Below are positions 42,981 through 54,227 of a stretch of 64,000 nucleotides of DNA, piece after piece. The notes under the pieces were generated by a model. That model was not told the DNA's origin. It did not search any database and worked only from the letters and a program-made list of their open reading frames with translations. Made by a program: the position numbers and the translations under genes. Source of the DNA: Dipteris shenzhenensis (lineage: Eukaryota > Polypodiophyta > Polypodiopsida > Gleicheniales); assembly GCA_047967505.1 (NCBI GenBank), contig CM106538.1. One strand, given 5' to 3'. How positions within the stretch are numbered: position 1 is the first letter of the stretch; the number at the start of each line of letters is the position of its first letter.

Positions 42981-44185
42981 GCTCTTTTTTACACCTCCCC
43001 CCTCCCACTCCATCTCCACCACCTCCCCCCTCCCCCCTCCCCCTCCATCTCCACCACCACCTCCCCCCCTCCCCTTCATCTCCACCCCCCCCTCTCCCCC
43101 TCCCCCTCCACCTCCACCTCCCCCTCTCCCCCTCCCCCTCCACCACCACCTCCCCCCTCCCCCTTCATCTCCACCCCCCCCTCTCCCCCTCCCCCTTAAT
43201 CTCCAACAACACCCCTCCCCCCTCCCCCTCCATCTCCACCACCACCTCCCCCCTCCCCCTTCATCTCCACCCCCCCCCTCCCCCCTCCCCCTCCATCTCC
43301 ACCACCACCTCCCCCCTCCCCCTTCATCTCCACCCCCCCCTCTCCCCCTCCCCCTCCACCTCCACCTCCCCCTCTCCCCCTCCCCCTCCACCACCACCCC
43401 CCCCTCTCCCCCTCCCCCTCCACCACCACCTCCCCCCCTCCCCCTCCCCCTTGATCTCCACCTCCCCCTCCCTCTCCACCACCACCTCCCACCTCCCCCT
43501 CCCCCTTCATCTCCACCTCCCTCCTCCCCCCTCCCCCTCCATCTCCACCACCACCTCCCCCCTCCCCCTTCATCTCCACCCCCCCCTCTCCCCCTCCCCC
43601 TCCACCTCCACCTCCACCTCCCCCTCTCCCCCTCCCCCTCCACCACCACCCCCCCTCTCCCCCTCCCCCTCCACCACCACCTCCCCCCCTCCCCCTCCCC
43701 CTTGATCTCCACCTCCCCCTCTCCCCCTCCCCCTCCACCACCACCTCCCCCCCTCCCCCTCCCCCTTCATCTCCACCTCCCCCTCTCCCCCTCCCCCTCC
43801 CCCCTCCCACCTCCACCACCTCCCTTTCACCCTTTCTCTCTCTTTCTCTCTCTCTCCCTCCACCTTCTCTCTCCTTTCTCTCTCCTCCCTCCCCCTTTCT
43901 CTCTCTTTCTCTCTCTCTCCCTCCACCTTCTCTCTCCTTTCTCTCTCCTCTCTCCCCCTTTTCCCCTCTCTCTCTCTCTTCTCTCTCTCCACCTCCCCCC
44001 CTCACTCTCTCCTCTCTCCCCCTCGTTCTCTCTCCCACCCCCTCTCTCTCTCACTCTCTCCTCTCTCCCCCTCATTCTCTCCCCCCTTACGCCCGCCTCT
44101 CTCTAACCCCCCACCCCGCCCCCCTCTCCTCTCTCTCCCCCTTACCCCCTCCCCCTTACCCCCCCTCTCTGTAAACCCCCCTCTC
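42981..44185 (+). repeat. 1.2 kb homopyrimidine minisatellite in Gypsy leader
   Basis: The plus strand is almost purely C and T with scattered A. Repeated words are CCCCCTCCCCCT, CATCTCCACCACCACC and, from 43820, CTTTCTCTCTC. Higher-order units of about 60 bp recur. The long Pro/Ser- or Gly/Glu/Arg-rich reading frames across it on both strands are low-complexity artefacts. Such mirror-rich polypyrimidine DNA is prone to triplex (H-DNA) formation. Confidence 0.9.
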
Positions 44186-44755
44186 CGTGACCCACCCCAC
44201 CCCACCCCCACCCCTCCCGCGGCGGCGCTTTGCAGAATCACCGCCGCCGCGCGCCCAACCCCCCGCCCCTGCTCACGGCACTGCGACGGTGCGTAGCAGC
44301 GCCCTCCGCCCCGGCCGCCGCCCGCACCACCGCCCGCCCCCGTGCCGCCCGCACCGCCCCCGCTCAGCGCCACCCCCGCCCTACCGACCGCCCGCCCGCT
44401 CGCACCACCGCCTGCCCCCGCGGCGCCACCGACCGCCTGCCTGCAGCGCCCGTGCCGCCCCCGCTCAGCGCCACCCCCCCGCCCTCCCCCTAGCACCACG
44501 CAATGCCCCCCCTCTCCCCTCCACCCCCTCACCTGCGCCCCTTTCGTCGCCCCTCACCCCCCGCACCCCCGCCCCGCCCCCCTCCCCTCCGCTCGCGCCC
44601 TCTCCCCCGCACCCCCGAACCCCCTCCGCTCGCCCCCCCTGCGCAACCCCCCCTGCGCCAACCCCCCTTGCAAAACCCCGCCACCCCCCCCTGGACGCCT
44701 CCGTCGGGAAGCTCCCCCACAGGAACCCCCCCCCCCGAAAAAAAAAAACAAAACA
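44186..44755 (+). other. Very GC-rich leader segment
   Basis: It is C- and G-rich (ccgcccgcaccgcc words), ending in cccccccgaaaaaaaaaac. No gene is supported; overlapping open frames reflect composition. Confidence 0.6.
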
Positions 44756-45080
44756 AAAACAAAAACCCTAACCTACGGTTAGTTACTAACTACGGTTAGG
44801 TTAGTTGGTTAACCTAGGTTAGGTTAAGTTAGTTGGTTAACCCTCGGCTAGTTAGTCTAACTCAGTAGATTAGGTTAAGCTAGGCTAGTTGGCAGCAACC
44901 TAGACTAGGTTAGTTTTGCCTTTGGTTCGGTTAGTTTCACCTCACCTCAGTTAACTTAACTGTAGTTAGTTACACTAACTAAGTTCGACTATGGTTAGTC
45001 TAACCCTCCCTAGGCTAGGTTATACTAACTGATTAATCTCTAACTAGACAAATAGGTTAGTTAGTCTAACTAGAGTCACT
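44756..45080 (+). repeat. GGTTAGTT-rich segment
   Basis: There are dense irregular repeats of TTAGGTTAG, GGTTAGTT and their complements (CCTAACC, AACTAACC). They resemble degenerate telomere-type DNA and include palindromic ggttaacctaggtt. There is no fixed period. Confidence 0.65.
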
Positions 45081-45681
45081 TGGTTTCAACCCCTCAGTTG
45101 GACCTAAAGTCCCTTCCCACCACAATTAGGACCCCCCAAACGCAAAATTTTTCTCCTCCTTTAACCCCTCGAAACTCATCCGTTTGGGACCCAAACTGAA
45201 CCCCGTTTGAACCCAGATTTCACACACGGAAACACCACGTTACGGGGTATTTTTCCAGCCCATTGCACACCATTTTGGCATCCCTAGCACACGTTCATTC
45301 GCGCCCCCGTGTGGGCCTTATTTTGCACAAATTCACTCATATTTTCACGCCGTGACCTCCGATTAACGATCCATCTGCACCGGCACATTTCCCTACACAC
45401 GTAGGACAATCTTAGGCACATTATTAACACGACGGTCCCTACACAATCTAACACCACTCTAACTCTCCTAACAACACCACATCCACAACCGCCCTTGGGG
45501 TAGCGACACCCTTGGCAAATCACGCACCATCTGCATGCAGTTACGTTCGGGCCAACGACTTTGACTCCAACACTCGCCCCATCCACATCTTAATCCACTG
45601 CAACAACCACCCCCGCCAATCCTCCACCCCGAATCCCCCCCTGAGATTCAACAACTCCCTTTAACTCCTCCACGTCCCAAC
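45081..45681 (+). other. Gypsy leader, last part
   Basis: No gene is supported. The gag start follows at 45682. Confidence 0.6.
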
Positions 45682-47310
45682 ATGGCTGGACGTCGTCATG
45701 AGCATGATGGGGATATCGAGCTCGATGCACAGGCTGACAACTTCTTCAATCGACGAAATCACAAGAATCAAGGCCGACGCCCCTTGGGAAAACTGGAACT
45801 TCCCAAATATAATGGTAAGGGAGACCCAGCTCGCTTCCTCCAGCATTTTGATGCCGCATGTCGAGCAGGTGGTGATCAATCCCATGAAACCAAGGTGGCT
45901 TGGTTTCCAATGGCCTTAACTGATGAAGCGTCAGAATGGTACCTCGACCTTCTCGTGGAAGAACGTGCCACATGGGACCTACTTCAAACCGAATTCAAAC
46001 GTCGCTTTCAAACGGAGAGGCTACAAGATGATCCCGCTCTCTAACTCAGCAAGATCGAACAAGGCTGGAGGGAAGATGTACGCACATACCTGGGAAAGAT
46101 GAAGAGATTGATCGCCAAATGTGACCCACGCCCAGATGCAAAGTACCTCACGGCATGGTTCATAGCAGGTTTAAGAAAGAAAATCCGCAAGGATATGAAA
46201 AAGATAAGTAGCTATGAAACATTTAGTGCTGCTCATGCGGCAGCCATTGACATCGAAGATGGCATGACAGATTCAGACACTAGCAGTGATGACGCTAGAT
46301 CAAATACACGAGATAAGCGCTCGAAAAAAGGTAAATCAAAGGACACTGCCGAAACATCCAATGAAGATCGCCTAGAGGCCATGACCTTGATGCTGAAAGA
46401 AGATATGATGCAGGCCATGGATCAAAAACTCCACTTGTCTCAGCCACCAACTCAAACATATCCACAGCGAGAAAATGTCTGGTGCCCACACTGCTTGGCA
46501 AATCATACAACAAATGAATGCCCAGTCCTAAGAGCAAGGATCACTGCATAAGCAAATCCACCGCCACGATTGTGGTGCCATATCTGCGTCATTGACGGCC
46601 ATGATGAGAACAGTTGCATCTTCAACATGCGCAACAATCCGCCTCGACCGCCACAATACCAAGCGGTACCTATGCCAGTATACAGGCAACCAGCACTTGC
46701 ACAAGCACCACCAGCTCCAAGGCTAAATCCTGTTCCCGTTCGGACACAAGTCCCACAACTACTCAGGAATCCGAATCCACGACCGTATCCAAGAGCACCA
46801 AATCCAGCTCCTCAGGCAGTTCCCATACATCAATTACAAGCCGAGGAAGTAGACTCGCTATTTGAGTATGAAGCAGAGTACCCAGTGTACTATGTAGAAG
46901 GTGCAGAGGGTCTCATACCAGTCTATGCAAATCAAGTGCGACCCAACACATTTCGAGCACCAATCAAGTGTTACGGTTGTGGAGAAAATCATAGGATCGC
47001 AGAGTGCCCTCATCGTGGTAGCCCAGCCACTTTCCAACCACTCTGCAGAGATTGTGGCATAGGACATGCCTGTATGGATTGCCCCATGAAAAATAAGGTC
47101 CCAGAACAAACAGAGGTTAAGCTTGACATCCCCATCGGCATCATTGGGGTGGACCATCAAAGTCTGGGTCCCGGCAAGTCTAAGGTCACAACCTATCAAT
47201 GTAATTACACGCCAATAGAAAGAGGCCACGAAGGACCCTATCATTCCAATCCAACCGAAGTGACTTCTGAGAAAGAAAGCACAAGTGCCTCCACCTCTGC
47301 CAAGCAATGA
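45682..47310 (+). pseudogene. Gypsy copy 2 gag with four zinc-knuckle-like motifs
   Basis: The frame starts MAGRRHEHDGDIEL. The retrotransposon gag domain (LELPKYNGKGDPARFLQHF, SEWYLDLLVEERATW) spans residues about 35-170. A TAA at 46042-46044 interrupts it, and the same frame continues from 46045. The linker is acidic/basic and rich in Ser, Asp and Lys. Cysteine motifs follow: CPHCLANHTTNEC (46489), CHICVIDGHDENSC (46576), CYGCGENHRIAEC (46969) and CRDCGIGHACMDC (47044). A TAA at 46549-46551 separates the first from the rest. Three of these motifs depart from the strict CCHC spacing. The Pro/Gln-rich part between pairs is low-complexity. Confidence 0.85.
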
Positions 47311-48319
47311 GCAGCCGAGTTCATCCACATCAACTCCCGAGCCTCGAATAAAAGAAGCTCCATTCCCGAATGCAGAGGTGGAGAAGGCTCGTTTTCAGGT
47401 ACTTCAGCAATGGGTCCAGAATGAACAAGCTCAATTTGAGGCTCAGAAACAAGCTCAAGACCCACTCCATGACTTGGCCCCACAAAGTATTGATACTGTA
47501 CTCGAGCCTTTGTTCCAACAACAGACTCCACAACAGAATGTACCGCCACGTCAACTTGAAGGAGCCGCATTCTCTAGCATCCTGAGTTGCCCTGTGTCAA
47601 TTCCCATCGGAATCCTCTTACGGAATTGTCCCAATCTCTGGGAGAGTTTCAAAGGATGGATTGAACTCGCAAATCCCCCTCCACCAATGAACGACATTGA
47701 AGATATCCCTGTGCGGATGGGTGAGAACAATGACATACGCAACATCACTGTGCCTTTGATCCACAAGGCATATAATGAAGTCCAAGCCATAGTGGATGGT
47801 GGAGCAGGTGTCAATGTCCTATCAAAGGAGCTTTACGAAGAATGGGGTCTCCCACCAATGCAAAAGGCTAATTTCAACATACGCCTTACTGATGATTCAC
47901 GGGCTAAACCCTTGGGAATAGTGAATGGCGTGTCCACAAAGATTGCAGGAGTCCGCTTTTCCCTTCAATTCACAATCTTGGATCTCCCCAAAAAATCCTA
48001 TCAAATCTTACTAGGACGTCCTTGGTTACGGGAAGCATCAGTCCTCCATGACTGGGGAACGGATAGATTGACAATCCAGAATCGAGACACTGCAGTCAGG
48101 GTGAATGTGGGGATAGGAGCTATTAAACCAATTGTTCCTAGAGCATTAGATGACACATCTTCCACGACAATCTCGAGCAAATCAGCTCCCTTGCAACAGC
48201 ATGCCATAGCAGGTGACTCACAAATCAATGTCAATAACTGGATCCAAACATTGGCAACCATCGACAACTGCCATTCATTAGACCCCATTTTCTCACAAAT
48301 AGACGTTAACGCACTATAG
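47285..48319 (+). pseudogene. Gypsy copy 2 protease
   Basis: An open frame of 344 codons overlaps the gag end by 26 bases in another frame, so a frameshift (programmed or mutational) would be needed to link them. The catalytic motif is VDGGAGVNVLS (about 47792) and the second block is ILLGRPWL (about 48007). It ends with TAG at 48317-48319, after which the linker frame 48362-48979 continues. Confidence 0.85.
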
Positions 48320-48982
48320 GTCGATCCTCCACCGACACATGAAGAACCAATCGATCTAGAGATGCCATTCTTTATGGCTGACCTCGAATGGGATAATGAA
48401 CCTGAAGAAGGTTCCCATACCAATGATGACTCAGATTTTCCTTGGGACCTTGAAACAGAGGCTGCGAATGCTGAAATTGAAGATCAAATCTTTGATAATG
48501 ACCTAGCCATTCTGCATGCCCTAATGGCAGCTGAGCTCCCAAAAGTTGAACCTCCACAGTTGAATAACAGCAAAAGATCCCGCAAGAAAGCTACAGGAGG
48601 AAATCACAGAAAAGCCAAGGCCGAGCACTTCAATGAATTCGAACGAGTCCAAAGAAGGATTGGCGAATTGTATCTTGCAAAGGCAGTTCCCTCAAAATCA
48701 AAACCACCACCTCTTGCATGGTACCCTGAAGGACTGGAAGGAGTATGTGCAACACATGAACCCTTACTTGGAAACACCTTACCAGTGGAAAAGTTACCCC
48801 ATAGTTCCCAACGTAAGAAGTTTCGGAAATATAAGCCACATGTGCGGATGAAGCTCGATCAAGAGACTTCAGAAAAAGAAAGGAAAGAAGAGCCTAACAA
48901 ATTACTAAATGCAACTATGCCACCCAGTACACATGACACCTGCCAGGCTAGTTCAACCCCATCAGAGGCCGATCTTTGAGAA
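48320..48982 (+). pseudogene. Gypsy copy 2 protease-RT linker
   Basis: The frame 48362-48979 is highly charged with no named domain, ending in TGA just before the RT frame at 48983. It matches 1767-2440 in copy 1. Confidence 0.75.
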
Positions 48983-50600
48983 GTGCCAGAATACTTTAAG
49001 AATTATACAAGTGGCAGTGTACCAATAGCAATGCCAAGACCAATCAGAGAATCTGAAGTTCAAGAAACCGATAGCATTGGAGAAACTCCAATCTATGAGG
49101 GACCGGAAAAAACACGCACAATAAACCTCGCCCTTGAAGGGGAGGAAGAAAAATTGGTTTTCATTGGGAAACAGCTCCGTCAAGAAGATGAAATCAAACT
49201 CAAAGACCTCCTAATGGAATACCATGACTGCCTAGCATGGTCATACAAAGAGATGAAAGGAATTTCACTAGAAGTGGCAATGCACACGATACCTATAAGG
49301 GAAGGTGCTCGCCCTAAGGTATGTGGACCTTATCGCACAAATCCTAAATATGGCACCATGGATTATGACGAGCTGGAAAATCTCCTAGATGCCAGATTCA
49401 TCTACGAGATAGAGCACACTGATTGGGTTTCACCCATTGTCATTGTGCCTAAATGCAACAAGAAGCTTAGAATATGCGTAAACTTGAAAAATGTGAATGC
49501 CGCCACAATTAGGGATCACTACCCCCTACCCTTAACAGAAACAGTGTTGGAAAAGGTGGCCGGATCTGAAATATATAGCTTCTTGGATGGCTTCAGTGGC
49601 TATAACCAAGTGCAAATTACTCCTCAAGACCAATCAAAAACAGCATTTGCTACAGAATGGGGTATTTTTGCATATAGAGTCATGCCATTCGGCCTTTGTA
49701 ATGCCCCAGCCACATTCCAGTGAATCATGTTCACATCTTTCAAGTCATTTTTGAATAAGTTTTTACAGGTGTTCTTGGATGATTTGTGCATCCATTCAAA
49801 CAAACAGGACCACTTCAAATGTCTTGAAGAAGTACTAATCAAATGCAGGGAGTATGGTATCTCCCTAAATCCAACAAAATGCCAGTTCATGGTCACCCAC
49901 GGAGTTGTTTTGGGACACATCGTCTCTCAACATGGGATTGCAACTGACATGGACAAAATCAAAATCATCATGGAATTGCCTCCTCCTACAAATTCCAAAG
50001 GTGTACAGGTCTTTATAATGGGACATGCCGGCTATTATAGAAGATTTATATTGTGGTATGCCATGATAGCTAGACCACTATACAAATTATTAGTGGAGTT
50101 CTTATGGACCGAAGAGTGCGACCAAGCCTTTGAGCTTTTAAAGTGGCGCCTAATCACAACACCCATCCTTATATCTCCCAATTGGGATATTGATTTTCAT
50201 GTTCATACTGATGGATCCAAGTATGCAATTGGGAGTGTGCTTTGTCAAGCTGGTGAACATAAGAAAGACTACCCCGTCTACTTCGCCAGTCGACAACGCA
50301 ATGATGCAGAGATCAACTACACAACCATAGAAAGAGAAGCCCTAGCAATGGTGTATAGTGTAAAGAAATTTCGGCACTATCTACTCGCAAATGATTTTGT
50401 CTTCTACACTGACCATCAAGCATTGCTTTATCTTGTGAACCGTCCGTGTACCACAGGAAGAATAACCAGATGGCTCCTCTTGCTGCAAGAATTCAACTTC
50501 AAAATCGTGGTCCGCAAAGGTGCCCAACACTACATTGCCGATCACATGTCTCGAGTCAAGACAAGAGAAGAAGCCACTGAAGTAGAAGAAGACTTACCAG
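48983..50600 (+). pseudogene. Gypsy copy 2 reverse transcriptase and RNase H
   Basis: The frame 48983-49723 contains the RT palm start (DWVSPIVIVPK, FLDGFSGYNQVQI, MPFGLCNAPATFQ). A TGA at 49721-49723, where copy 1 has CGA, breaks it, but the same frame continues at 49727. The active site is VFLDDLCIHS (about 49770). RNase H follows: HVHTDGSKYAIGSVL, NYTTIEREALAMVY and YTDHQALLYLVN. No second (archaeal-type) RNase H is found before integrase, which argues against the Tat branch. Apart from the one stop the domains look complete. Confidence 0.88.
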
Positions 50601-51937
50601 ATGCCACACTATTTCAAATAGATGATGTTCTAGAATGGTGTGGAGATATCATTGGGTACTTGATGGGAGGAAGACCACCCCCTGACATGAAAGCAGTAGA
50701 TGCCAGAAAATTGATTCTAAATGCTGCACCCTATCAACTCATTGCAGGACAACTGTACAAGATGGGAAAGGACCAGATATTAAGAAGATGTGTAATGCCT
50801 CATGAGATCCTGCCAATTCTAAGTGAAGTCCATGAAGGCATTGCAGGAGGACACTTCCAAGGGGAAGCCACAGCAAGAAAAGTTCTCCTCGCAGGCTACT
50901 GGTGGCCAACACTGTCGGCATATGCCTATGAATATGTAAAAGGCTGTGATGTATGCCAACGGACTATTAAACCACAACACAAAGACTTCAATCCCCTAAC
51001 AACAGTTGTTGCACAACAACCATTTGAAAAATGGGGGATTGACTATGTGGGTCCCATACATCCAGCAGCAAAAGGAACACAGGAACGCTACATCATTGTG
51101 GCCACTGATTACTTTACAAAATGGGCTGAAGCTAAAGCAGTCAGAAAGGCAGATGCCAAAAGCACAACAAGATTCTTATACGAACATGTGATCACCCGAT
51201 TCGGATGCCCCATTGAAATTGTGTCGGATAGAGGCACACATTTTGTCAATGAGGTAATCCAAGAACTCTTGTTTGGCTTCATGGTCATCCATAGAAAAAG
51301 CACACCCTACTACCCCCAAGGGAATGGACTAGCAGAATCCATAAACAAAATCATATGCAATATCCTCACCAAGGTAGTAGAACCACAGCGTTCTGATTAG
51401 GCAGAGAAACTGAATGCAGCCTTATGGGCATACAGAACCACATTCAAGGTCAGTACAGGGAACACACCTTTTCAATTGGTGTACGGCCTTGAAGTTGTGG
51501 TCCCACTCAAATTTGTAATACCAAGTCTATGCATCGCAGTACAGGAATGCATGGGTGATCATGAGTCCTTGAAAGAAAGGCTCTGTCAGTTGGAAAAGCA
51601 TACAGAGACAAGACTAGTCGCTTATCATGCCATGACAACAGAAAAACGTCGACAAAAGGCATGGTTTGACAGGAATCTGAAAGCTAAAGACATCAAGGAA
51701 GGCGACTTAGTCCTGTTATACAATGCCAAAGTACACAAGGGAAAACTGAAGTATCTAGGTCAAGGACCCTACCGAGTACGAAAGATGAATCCCATCGGAG
51801 CTGTGCTACTAGAAACACTAGATGGAGTCCAATTCAACACAATAATAAACGGGAGCCGACTGAAGCACTACTACATCAACACGCGAGCCATCCCCGACAA
51901 AAACGAAGATTTGGGAAACCAAGTCTTCCTTAGTTAG
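50601..51937 (+). pseudogene. Gypsy copy 2 integrase with GPY/F module
   Basis: A zinc-binding domain (VHEGIAGGHFQGE, GYWWP, CDVCQR) precedes the catalytic core: WGIDYVGPIHP (first Asp), EIVSDRGTHFVNEV (second Asp) and YPQGNGLAESINK (Glu). TAG at 51398-51400 replaces the Trp codon expected after RSD. Downstream, 51476-51937 encodes GDLVLLYNAKVHKGK and LGQGPYRVRK, the GPY/F module, and ends near 51937. No chromodomain is visible. One stop only, so decay is mild. Confidence 0.88.
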
Positions 51938-52604
51938 GATTAGATTGTATCACGAGCACTCACTTGCATATGTACGTCTTCGCACATATAGGTAGCATCA
52001 ATAGATTTTACCTAGAGCTCAGAAGTGATGATGAGTTCTAGCTGCCCTATGAAAATCCCAACAAAAAAAGCATATAGTTAGTCCCTACTTAGCTACTAGG
52101 TCACGTGCACTCACACGCTTTCGCTTAGACACATAGATGATTGCATGAATAATTGTACCACACACTTTCATTCCACACTCTCAAAGGATGTATAACAAAA
52201 AAAAAAAAAAGGGATCTCTCTCCCACACACACACAGAAAGGTCATACAGGCATGCCAATCAATTTGATGATCAATGGTACACTACATGTACATGGATGCA
52301 GGTTCAGAAAAGATGCCGCCACTAAAGAGGATGCGCAAAAAGAGCCCACCGCCTCAACCACGGGACCCCCTCTAGAGTTCGCAGCCATCTACATCCTCTC
52401 AACCACGGAGACCACATGCATTCGTGGTCCAAAGCGATAGCTCCATCAGTGCATGACCAAGCAGAACAAATGCCACCCCAGTCACAGCCGGCCTACACAA
52501 CCGTTAACAAGGCCCAATCATAGGAACTTGTCTGGCCACCCACATCGACTTATGCTCTTTCCCAGGAAGCAACATCTTACTTAGAGCAACGGGGTCTAGG
52601 CAAT
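51938..52604 (+). other. Spacer between integrase and extra ORF
   Basis: No supported gene. It includes an A-run (about 52196-52210) and the empty insertion site of the TIR element at about 52070-52080. Confidence 0.7.
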
Positions 52605-54227
52605 TTGCATGAGAGCCTCAAATCCTTGGAGGACAGTCCTATCATGACCACCTACATCAAGGACTTTCTCCACTCTTACTACTCCAGCAATGCAACGGAT
52701 GGCAAGTACGGTACAATCACTGTACAGCAGAGCCCACTGAACATTATCCTCGACAGTACGGTCATTCAAAGGGCTTTCTCACTGCCAAAACAAGGTGGCC
52801 AATACCCTAAATGGTCTGCTGATGCAAAGTTTATCGAAGTACAGTCTCTCCTCACCAAGGGTACCCTGATCCATAGAGATGGCATATTGCTTCGCACAAT
52901 CCTTGACCCTCGCCTCAAGGAAGCAGCACAATTTCTATCCACAATCCTGGGAATAAAGAACGGCAAGGAACGCTCCCTTCCACTCCGCACATTTGTTTTG
53001 CTGAGTAGGAAGCTAAAACAAGACTGGGTCCAACACTTTGTCATTTTCTTTAGCAAAAAACTCGATGGTTCTTTAGGCCAGAAATGTAAAATTCCGCACT
53101 TATTGGCTATAATCATCAAAGAAGAACTACAAGAAAGAGAAATGACTCTGCCCCAGTCTCTAAAGCCAATTGAGGAGTTGGACATACCCTTCTCACCAGT
53201 ATGGGAGCCGTCATCAACTGCACCAGCTATCACATTGATAAGTACAGATGCCTTAACAGAAGTACCTATTCTGGAAAGCAGGATTGTAGAATTGCCCCAG
53301 GAAATGCTACAGCTCGGTGCACAACTGCAACCACTAAGTCTCTACCAACAGCACCAACCCGAGCTCGAGACAAGGTTGGCACCCGAACCTGAGGAACGAT
53401 CAACACCAGAGCTTGAGACCACATCAGCACTCGAACCGCCCATCGACGCCATGCCAGTCGATGAGCCCCAACGAGAGCTAGTGCCAGATCAGCAGTATGA
53501 CTATTGTACACAAGGGACTGAAATGCCATTGGAACAACCTCCCCCAAATACTACAGAATCATCGGGATGGCTACATGGGCACCACTTGTATCAGCAATAT
53601 CACCAGACCTCATCACCGTCTGTCATTCTCCAACATCAAGCTAGCCAAATGATCCAAATGTTAGAACTCTTCACTAGCTTGGCTAAGGAAGCATATGCAA
53701 GAGAATTGGAAAGGCAGACGGCATCAGAAATCGAAGACCAATTCCAGGCAATCGCCATAGAGGTCAAGGCACTTCGGGCACAGATAGATGAGAAGGAGGT
53801 AGAAGAAGTGCGCATGAACCAGGCTCTCCAAGCTCAAGAGAAGGCCGTAAGGAATGTGACCTCCAGCCTCCACCAAAGTCAAACACAGCTGACTGCGGCA
53901 GGAGAAGCAATGGCAATCCTACAGACCTCCTATAACTCCCTGACATCTACACATGCCCAACAAACAGAGGTAGTGGCACAAGCTCGACTCACTCTCATTC
54001 ACAAAGAAGAAGAGCTCCAGGATTGCAAAGACAAGCTTGAAGACATGAAACAATCTTTGGCAGTACGTGCCTTTAGCATTGATGAGCTTACAAGGGAATG
54101 CCAACTCTTAAAAGACCAACTTGCTACTGTTCTCAAGAGGCCAGCACTTCACAAGCCCAGGTCTTGGACCAATGGTCCAATATCACTGAAGACATTCCTC
54201 AACAGGCAAAGGTCACCTTGCAAATGA
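52605..54227 (+). CDS. Additional Gypsy ORF, 540 aa, coiled coil
   Basis: This is an uninterrupted frame (start MHESLKSLEDSPIM; the true start may be upstream). Residues 1-190 form a globular block (YIKDFLHSYY, LPLRTFVLLSRKLKQDW). Residues 200-330 are acidic and Pro/Glu-rich. Residues about 350-510 are a long coiled coil (EEVRMNQALQAQEKAVR, HKEEELQDCKDKLEDMK). There is no signal peptide or membrane segment, so it does not look like the env-like ORF sometimes reported after integrase in Athila elements. It is conserved in copy 1. The function is unknown; an assembly or tethering role is conceivable because of the coiled coil. Confidence 0.75.
   Translation: MHESLKSLEDSPIMTTYIKDFLHSYYSSNATDGKYGTITVQQSPLNIILDSTVIQRAFSLPKQGGQYPKWSADAKFIEVQSLLTKGTLIHRDGILLRTILDPRLKEAAQFLSTILGIKNGKERSLPLRTFVLLSRKLKQDWVQHFVIFFSKKLDGSLGQKCKIPHLLAIIIKEELQEREMTLPQSLKPIEELDIPFSPVWEPSSTAPAITLISTDALTEVPILESRIVELPQEMLQLGAQLQPLSLYQQHQPELETRLAPEPEERSTPELETTSALEPPIDAMPVDEPQRELVPDQQYDYCTQGTEMPLEQPPPNTTESSGWLHGHHLYQQYHQTSSPSVILQHQASQMIQMLELFTSLAKEAYARELERQTASEIEDQFQAIAIEVKALRAQIDEKEVEEVRMNQALQAQEKAVRNVTSSLHQSQTQLTAAGEAMAILQTSYNSLTSTHAQQTEVVAQARLTLIHKEEELQDCKDKLEDMKQSLAVRAFSIDELTRECQLLKDQLATVLKRPALHKPRSWTNGPISLKTFLNRQRSPCK

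Noticed and set aside
42816-44106. Long open frames of Pro/Ser or Gly/Glu/Arg repeats on both strands
   Set aside because: They follow from the homopyrimidine composition, run on both strands and in several frames, and lack any domain.
44002-44799. Overlapping GC-rich frames (Ala/Pro/Arg-rich)
   Set aside because: All six frames are open because of base composition; no motif or start context supports a gene.
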